In this document: positions 5,401-8,067 of the stretch, piece by piece
Position numbering within the stretch: the stretch's first letter is position 1
Layout of the letters: each line of letters starts with the position of its first letter
Assembly (NCBI GenBank): GCA_937928295.1
Contig: CALEYY010000164.1
Coordinates: 1-8,067 of the forward strand
DNA: 8,067 nucleotides
Direction of reading: 5' to 3'
From: an uncultured Moraxellaceae bacterium
GTDB taxonomy: Bacteria; Pseudomonadota; Gammaproteobacteria; Pseudomonadales; Moraxellaceae
Program-made: the position numbers and the translations under genes
Notes under the pieces: model-generated
What the model saw: the letters and a program-made list of their open reading frames with translations, nothing else
The model's database searches: none
What the model was told of the DNA's origin: nothing

Positions 5401-6979
5401 TAGCCTGGCACCAATCGCCGCCGCCGCCGTGGGCGACAAGCCGGTGGTGGTGATAATGGATTCGGCGCCGCGCGGTTGTGAGCGCTTGCGTGGCGATCCG
5501 TTGCGACTGGGGCAGATTCTGATCAATCTGCTCAGCAATGCCATCAAGTTCACACCTCAGGGTGAGGTGCTCCTGATGATCACGGTGCGGCCTGCACCCG
5601 ATGAGCATCACTGCAGATTGCGCTTCAGCATCAAAGATACCGGGGTAGGTATTCCAGCCGACAAATGCGAGAGCATCCTCGACGCGTTCAGCCAGGCAGA
5701 TACATCGACCACGCGTCATCATGGCGGAACCGGCCTTGGACTGGCGATCAGCTGCCGTCTCATCGAGCTCATGGGAGGGCAGCTGCAGGTTGTCAGCACG
5801 CCGGGAGTTGGCAGCACATTCTGCTTCGAGGCCAACTTCGAGGCTATGCCGTTCGAGCTGCCGTATTTTCCGGAAAGGCATGCGCACCATGTTTTGCTCG
5901 TATCGCCTGAGGATGAAGGCAATACCCGACTGAGCAAGGGCTTGGAGGCCATGGGCTGGCCAGTGATGCAGACCACAACACTGTCTGACATCCCGGCAGA
6001 CATTGACATCATGCTCGTTGATGGCGCGTATCTGGAGTCCGAAAAAAGCGGCATCGTGAATGCACTCGGCGTGCGTAACGGTATTGCGTGTTTCGCTTTG
6101 TTGTCGCCTGCTCAGGCCAATGCCTGGCAGACGCGGCCCAGGCACGATGTCATCGACATGGTTCTCGTGAAGCCGATCACGGCTTCTGCAGTATTCAATG
6201 CGGCCTTGAATGCAGGCTTGGAGCCTGTTGCCCGACTCACCACTGAGCGGTCTGACGAGGTGCAGCGCCTTGCCGGCTATCAGCTGATGGTGGTGGATGA
6301 CAGCGACATGAATCGCGATGTGGCACGGCTGATCCTTGAGCACGAAGGGGCTGCTGTGGTGCTGATTGCTGATGGTCAGGAGGCCATAAACTGGCTGGAA
6401 CGCCCGGACAATCATGTCGATGCCGTGTTGATGGATATTCAAATGCCTGTGATGGATGGCTATGAGACGACCAGGGCCATTCGTGAATTGGGATCTCGTC
6501 GCGAGCTGCCCATTATTGCGTTGACCGCAGGCGTCTTGTCGCATCAGCGCCAGACGGCGCTGGCGGCCGGCATGAACGGATTTGTTGGCAAGCCTTTCAA
6601 TGCGACGGAGATCGTGGACACCCTGCTGCGCATTGTGGGCAAGCAGCCAGCCCCGGATGTCTTGTTGGAGACACTGGAGAACGATGCAGAGTGGCAGGCC
6701 GTGATAGCGCGCTTGACGGAGACTTTCACAGGCAGCAAGTTGCCCGCCTTCATTGCGTTGGCAGGCGCGCCGGAAACCGATACCACGACACTGATCATGG
6801 CCTTGCATCGCCTGGTAGGTGAAGCCGGCATGCTGGGTCATGCGCAGGTTGGTGAGCAGGCGCGCACCGCAGAGCAGCTCTGGGAGGCATCGCAGGAACA
6901 TGGCAACACGGAGGCCGCGCAGGATGCGTTGCGGGTACTGCTGGTCACATTGCACCAGATTGTGGCCGGTTCGAGTTGA
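2495..6979 (+). CDS. Hybrid sensor histidine kinase: CHASE, four PAS, HisKA, HATPase, two receivers, HPt-like
   Basis: This 1494-residue inner-membrane sensor kinase should autophosphorylate on His and pass phosphate internally. Order: TM1 18-38; CHASE-type periplasmic ligand sensor about 68-260; TM2 317-336; PAS1 about 350-463; a helical, probably coiled-coil linker 464-495; PAS2 about 496-612 (PAS_4-like); PAS3 about 625-738; PAS4 about 750-868; HisKA with NMSHEIRTPMNG (H898); HATPase about 1000-1115 with N-box N1011/N1015, DTGVGIP (D1048) and GGTGLGL (1077-1083). A degenerate receiver follows (about 1131-1245), with the acidic pair replaced by S1137-P1138 but D1176, S1204 and K1226 retained. 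Then an intact receiver (about 1264-1382: D1268/D1269, phospho-site D1314, T1344, K1366) and an HPt-like end with H1438 in HRLVGEAGMLG. Start ATG 2495 is supported by GAGGA and the adjacent TM1. Ligand and partner are unknown, and no DNA-binding domain is present. Third codon positions look more A/T-rich than in uvrC or murI, by eye only. Confidence 0.93.
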   Translation: MRIFGDISVFKGLRQPKFVALLCFLAGVVITMLAGAYLQESQRANRALQFDQLAGQVSLQIREHLQLYEYGLRGARGYFIGSDDEASRAGFRKYTLSRNLAREFPGARAFGLIRRVPRHTLSGYLKGARADGWPAYQIKFLGAQSGDHWLVQYIEPMAGNSGALGVDLSSEQRRVVALRRAMLSGQATLTAPIELVQFHGTERQGFLLMLPLYRDGIMPDSEHERGRQVEAMVYAPLPAAAVLSSLSVLDGSFSLRLTDVTEGAAAPFFQTGDASHRSPEGISRQFNLRLYNRLWRVEMQAMPAFIQGLHETNRYQFMLQLLLIDALAAALLYFYLSSRQRKLSSWTLQAQLATIVENANDAIIGKSLDGTITSWNHAAERIFQYSARRAVGKNIRELIVPEALFGEEDGILQRIRAGETVPHFITRRHRADGSLIDVSVTVSPIKNYLGQVIGAAKTLRDVSEQLHAEKQILKLNRSLEDLVSRRTSELAVAQRDLQTIFDSVPSLIAYWDKNQHNRVANSEYERWFGVSPDAMRNMHIRELIGEERYAQNLGFIEGALRGVAQSFETTLPYRSAGPEAVRQALIHFLPDTVNGVVNGFYVIAHDVSDITESRRYLQEVLREKEVLLDAINQQLLYAVTDQEGHFIEVNDNFCRRTGYQRSELLGQTAAIIAASPDDAERRQQILRTVVSGQAWTGELCNRTRDGRVFWLDCVVAPHVDESGAVARTVAVCMDITHRKEVELQRRQVMRLLKSVLDAASEIAIIAMDTDGEITMFNAGAVNMLHYSSEEMVGYRRLDILHLASEVEASAAAMGMSGADTYGAEVREWTYVRKDGSLLPVSVTTTVMRDEEAGVVTGYLTIAQDITLRNEQEQALRIAKQSAESANQAKSDFLANMSHEIRTPMNGIIGMSYLLGKQVLPASAASLVDRIEVAGRSLLAIVNDILDFSKIEANRLELEQTVFQLNEVIDSLAPIAAAAVGDKPVVVIMDSAPRGCERLRGDPLRLGQILINLLSNAIKFTPQGEVLLMITVRPAPDEHHCRLRFSIKDTGVGIPADKCESILDAFSQADTSTTRHHGGTGLGLAISCRLIELMGGQLQVVSTPGVGSTFCFEANFEAMPFELPYFPERHAHHVLLVSPEDEGNTRLSKGLEAMGWPVMQTTTLSDIPADIDIMLVDGAYLESEKSGIVNALGVRNGIACFALLSPAQANAWQTRPRHDVIDMVLVKPITASAVFNAALNAGLEPVARLTTERSDEVQRLAGYQLMVVDDSDMNRDVARLILEHEGAAVVLIADGQEAINWLERPDNHVDAVLMDIQMPVMDGYETTRAIRELGSRRELPIIALTAGVLSHQRQTALAAGMNGFVGKPFNATEIVDTLLRIVGKQPAPDVLLETLENDAEWQAVIARLTETFTGSKLPAFIALAGAPETDTTTLIMALHRLVGEAGMLGHAQVGEQARTAEQLWEASQEHGNTEAAQDALRVLLVTLHQIVAGSS

Positions 6980-7008
6980 GCTGACAGCACACTGAAGCGC
7001 AAGTTATT

Positions 7009-7017
7009 TGCTATTCT
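7009..7017 (+). promoter_or_regulatory. Possible extended -10 promoter of murI
   Basis: TG-C-TATTCT (7009-7017) fits an extended -10 element (TGn plus four of six -10 bases), about 50 bases before the murI start. No good -35 box stands at the right distance. The 87-base gap between the kinase gene and murI has no clear terminator, so murI could also be read through from upstream. Confidence 0.35.
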
Positions 7018-7053
7018 GCGTTTGCTCACACCGCCCATGCTGTGACCCCGCAC

Positions 7054-7057
7054 AGGA
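7054..7057 (+). promoter_or_regulatory. Ribosome binding site of murI
   Basis: AGGA lies 9 bases before ATG 7067, in line with that codon as the start. Confidence 0.5.
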
Positions 7058-7066
7058 TTAGTTCCG

Positions 7067-7879
7067 ATGACCGCATCCAGGCGCTCCGCCCGCTCCCCGA
7101 TTGGTGTTTTCGATTCTGGCATTGGCGGTCTGACCGTGGTGCGTGCGCTCATGGAGCGCCTGCCGTTCGAAGACATCATCTACTTCGGCGATACCGCGCG
7201 CGTGCCCTACGGCGTGAAATCGGTAGAGACCATCCGCAGCTTCACCACGCAGATCGCGGATTACCTGCTGGAGCGCGATGTCAAACTGCTTATCATCGCC
7301 TGCAACACCATGGCGGCCGTGGCCGGCGATGCTGTGCGTGAGCGCTCGCCGGTACCGGTGCTGGATGTGATCGACGCCGGTGCGCGTGCGGCAGTGGAGA
7401 TCAGCCGCAAGGGCATCGGTGTCATCGGCACGCCCACCACCATCAACTCCAATGCCTACGCTCGCAACATCCACGCGCTCAACCCGGACCTGCATGTGTA
7501 TTCGCAAGCTTGCCCGCTGTTCGTGCCGCTGGTGGAAGAGGGTTGGCTCGATCACGAGGTCACGCGCCTGACCGCGAAGGAGTATCTGAAGCCGGTCTTT
7601 GTGGAGTCCATCGATGCCCTGGTGCTGGGCTGCACGCATTACCCGCTGCTCAAGTCGCTGCTGCAGGAAGTCGCCGGCCCCGGCATCAAGCTGGTGGATT
7701 CGGCCATCACCATCGCCGAGCAGACCGCGCGCGTGCTCAGCGAGATGGACATGCATAACCCGCAGCGTCAGCCGCCGGAATATCGCTATGTGGTGACCGA
7801 TGTGCCGCTGCGCTTCCAGACCGTGGGTGGGCGCTTTCTGGGTCGCGAGCTGACGCAGCTGGAGCAGGTGCGCTGGTAA
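7067..7879 (+). CDS. murI: Glutamate racemase
   Basis: MurI is a cytoplasmic, cofactor-independent racemase that converts L-glutamate to the D-glutamate added by MurD to peptidoglycan precursors. The 270 residues match the family's usual length. The two catalytic cysteines are present in ACNT (C79) and GCTHYP (C189), the N-terminal IGVFDSGIGGLTV motif carries the conserved Asp (D16) and Ser (S17), and the YFGDTARVPYG block is intact. The ATG at 7067 is preceded by AGGA, and conserved sequence begins at residue 12, leaving a short basic Ser/Arg-rich tail. The gene appears complete, with third positions strongly G/C. Its neighbour downstream is unrelated in function. Confidence 0.97.
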   Translation: MTASRRSARSPIGVFDSGIGGLTVVRALMERLPFEDIIYFGDTARVPYGVKSVETIRSFTTQIADYLLERDVKLLIIACNTMAAVAGDAVRERSPVPVLDVIDAGARAAVEISRKGIGVIGTPTTINSNAYARNIHALNPDLHVYSQACPLFVPLVEEGWLDHEVTRLTAKEYLKPVFVESIDALVLGCTHYPLLKSLLQEVAGPGIKLVDSAITIAEQTARVLSEMDMHNPQRQPPEYRYVVTDVPLRFQTVGGRFLGRELTQLEQVRW

Positions 7880-7909
7880 GCACGCGCATGACTTGTCAGT
7901 CGTGCGTGC
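7880..7909 (+). repeat. Hairpin directly after the murI stop codon
   Basis: GCACGCGC (7880-7887) pairs with GTGCGTGC (7902-7909), with one G-T pair. GAC (7890-7892) then pairs with GTC (7899-7901) around a 6-base loop. The only interruption is a two-base bulge (7888-7889). This gives 11 pairs beginning at the base after the stop codon. No T run follows, so it is not a classical intrinsic terminator. It may stabilise the mRNA 3' end or be a weak terminator. Confidence 0.5.
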
Positions 7910-7911
7910 GG

Positions 7912-7940
7912 CTGATTTGTCACCTTTAAAGCTCTAAGAT
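7912..7940 (+). promoter_or_regulatory. Weak sigma70-like promoter candidate for the downstream oxidoreductase
   Basis: CTGATT (7912-7917) and TAAGAT (7935-7940, four of six -10 bases) are 17 bases apart. The -35 match is poor. TTGTCA at 7917-7922 is a better -35 box but lies only 12 bases from the same -10. A start of transcription in this 101-base gap is plausible, but the exact boxes are uncertain. Confidence 0.3.
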
Positions 7941-7980
7941 ACGCCTGTTCTCAGGCTCTTCATTTCACAGCAGGTCACGC

Positions 7981-8067
7981 ATGTCCGTTCAGGTCGCTCG
8001 TCAGCAGCAATGGCAATCTCTGCCGCACCATCTCTGGGATCTCATCGTCATTGGCGGCGGCATTACC
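7981..8067 (+). CDS. FAD-dependent oxidoreductase, probably glycerol-3-phosphate dehydrogenase (GlpD family), 3' end cut
   Basis: Only 29 codons are visible. The segment WDLIVIGGGIT (residues 19-29) is the start of a dinucleotide-binding Rossmann fold with the beginning of GxGxxG. The Trp-Asp-Leu-Ile-Val-Ile-Gly-Gly-Gly form at this distance from the N-terminus is typical of aerobic glycerol-3-phosphate dehydrogenases, membrane-associated FAD enzymes that oxidise glycerol 3-phosphate to dihydroxyacetone phosphate. Other DAO-family FAD enzymes begin in a similar way, so the family call is moderate and no symbol is given. ATG 7981 has only a weak AGG (7972-7974) upstream, 6 bases away. It is the first ATG in this frame that leaves a sensible N-terminus. 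Confidence 0.6.
   Translation, partial: MSVQVARQQQWQSLPHHLWDLIVIGGGIT

Noticed and set aside
5258..6955. 565-residue open frame on the - strand, opposite the kinase
   Set aside because: Its codons lie exactly back to back with the kinase codons, so it would be stopped only by TTA, CTA or TCA codons in the sense gene, which are rare in G+C-rich coding sequence. The translation shows no recognisable domain.
7058..7756. 232-residue open frame on the - strand, opposite murI
   Set aside because: Codon-register shadow of murI with no recognisable family.
1..8067. CRISPR array, insertion sequence or toxin-antitoxin pair
   Set aside because: No regularly spaced repeats, terminal inverted repeats with a transposase, or small gene pairs were seen.

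Overview
The window is a G+C-rich bacterial chromosome segment with every recognisable gene on the + strand. The order uvrC, pgsA, tRNA-Gly(GCC) is the conserved arrangement of Gammaproteobacteria (gacA/uvrY-uvrC-pgsA-glyW in Escherichia and Pseudomonas). The protein sequences also look proteobacterial, so a gammaproteobacterium is the most likely source. I cannot name the genus.

Layout: (1) 1-1472, the 3' four fifths of uvrC, cut by the window edge. (2) 1515-2075, pgsA, probably starting at a TTG behind a strong ribosome binding site. (3) 2076-2297, a self-contained tRNA-Gly unit with a near-consensus sigma70 promoter, GC-rich discriminator, complete cloverleaf with encoded CCA and an intrinsic terminator. 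(4) 2298-2494, a 197-base leader without a gene but rich in small inverted repeats and GGTC/GACC words. (5) 2495-6979, a 1494-residue membrane-anchored hybrid histidine kinase: TM, CHASE sensor, TM, four PAS domains, HisKA, HATPase, a degenerate receiver, an intact receiver and a C-terminal HPt-like domain. (6) 7067-7879, murI (glutamate racemase). (7) 7880-7980, an intergenic gap with a hairpin. (8) 7981 to the end, the first 29 codons of a FAD-dependent oxidoreductase, probably of the glycerol-3-phosphate dehydrogenase (GlpD) family.

uvrC (excision repair), pgsA (acidic phospholipid synthesis), tRNA-Gly and murI (D-glutamate for peptidoglycan) are housekeeping genes. The kinase is the accessory element. 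It carries the parts of a His-Asp-His relay in one chain, and no separate response regulator is visible. Two of its relay domains depart from consensus: the first receiver has lost the acidic pair, and the HPt-like domain keeps its histidine but lacks the usual lysine. Its partner may lie outside the window. The GacA/UvrY-type regulator that commonly precedes uvrC is a candidate, but this is inference only.

I see no mobile element, CRISPR array, integrase or phage gene. Most of the window is ordinary chromosome; the kinase and its leader deserve the second look.
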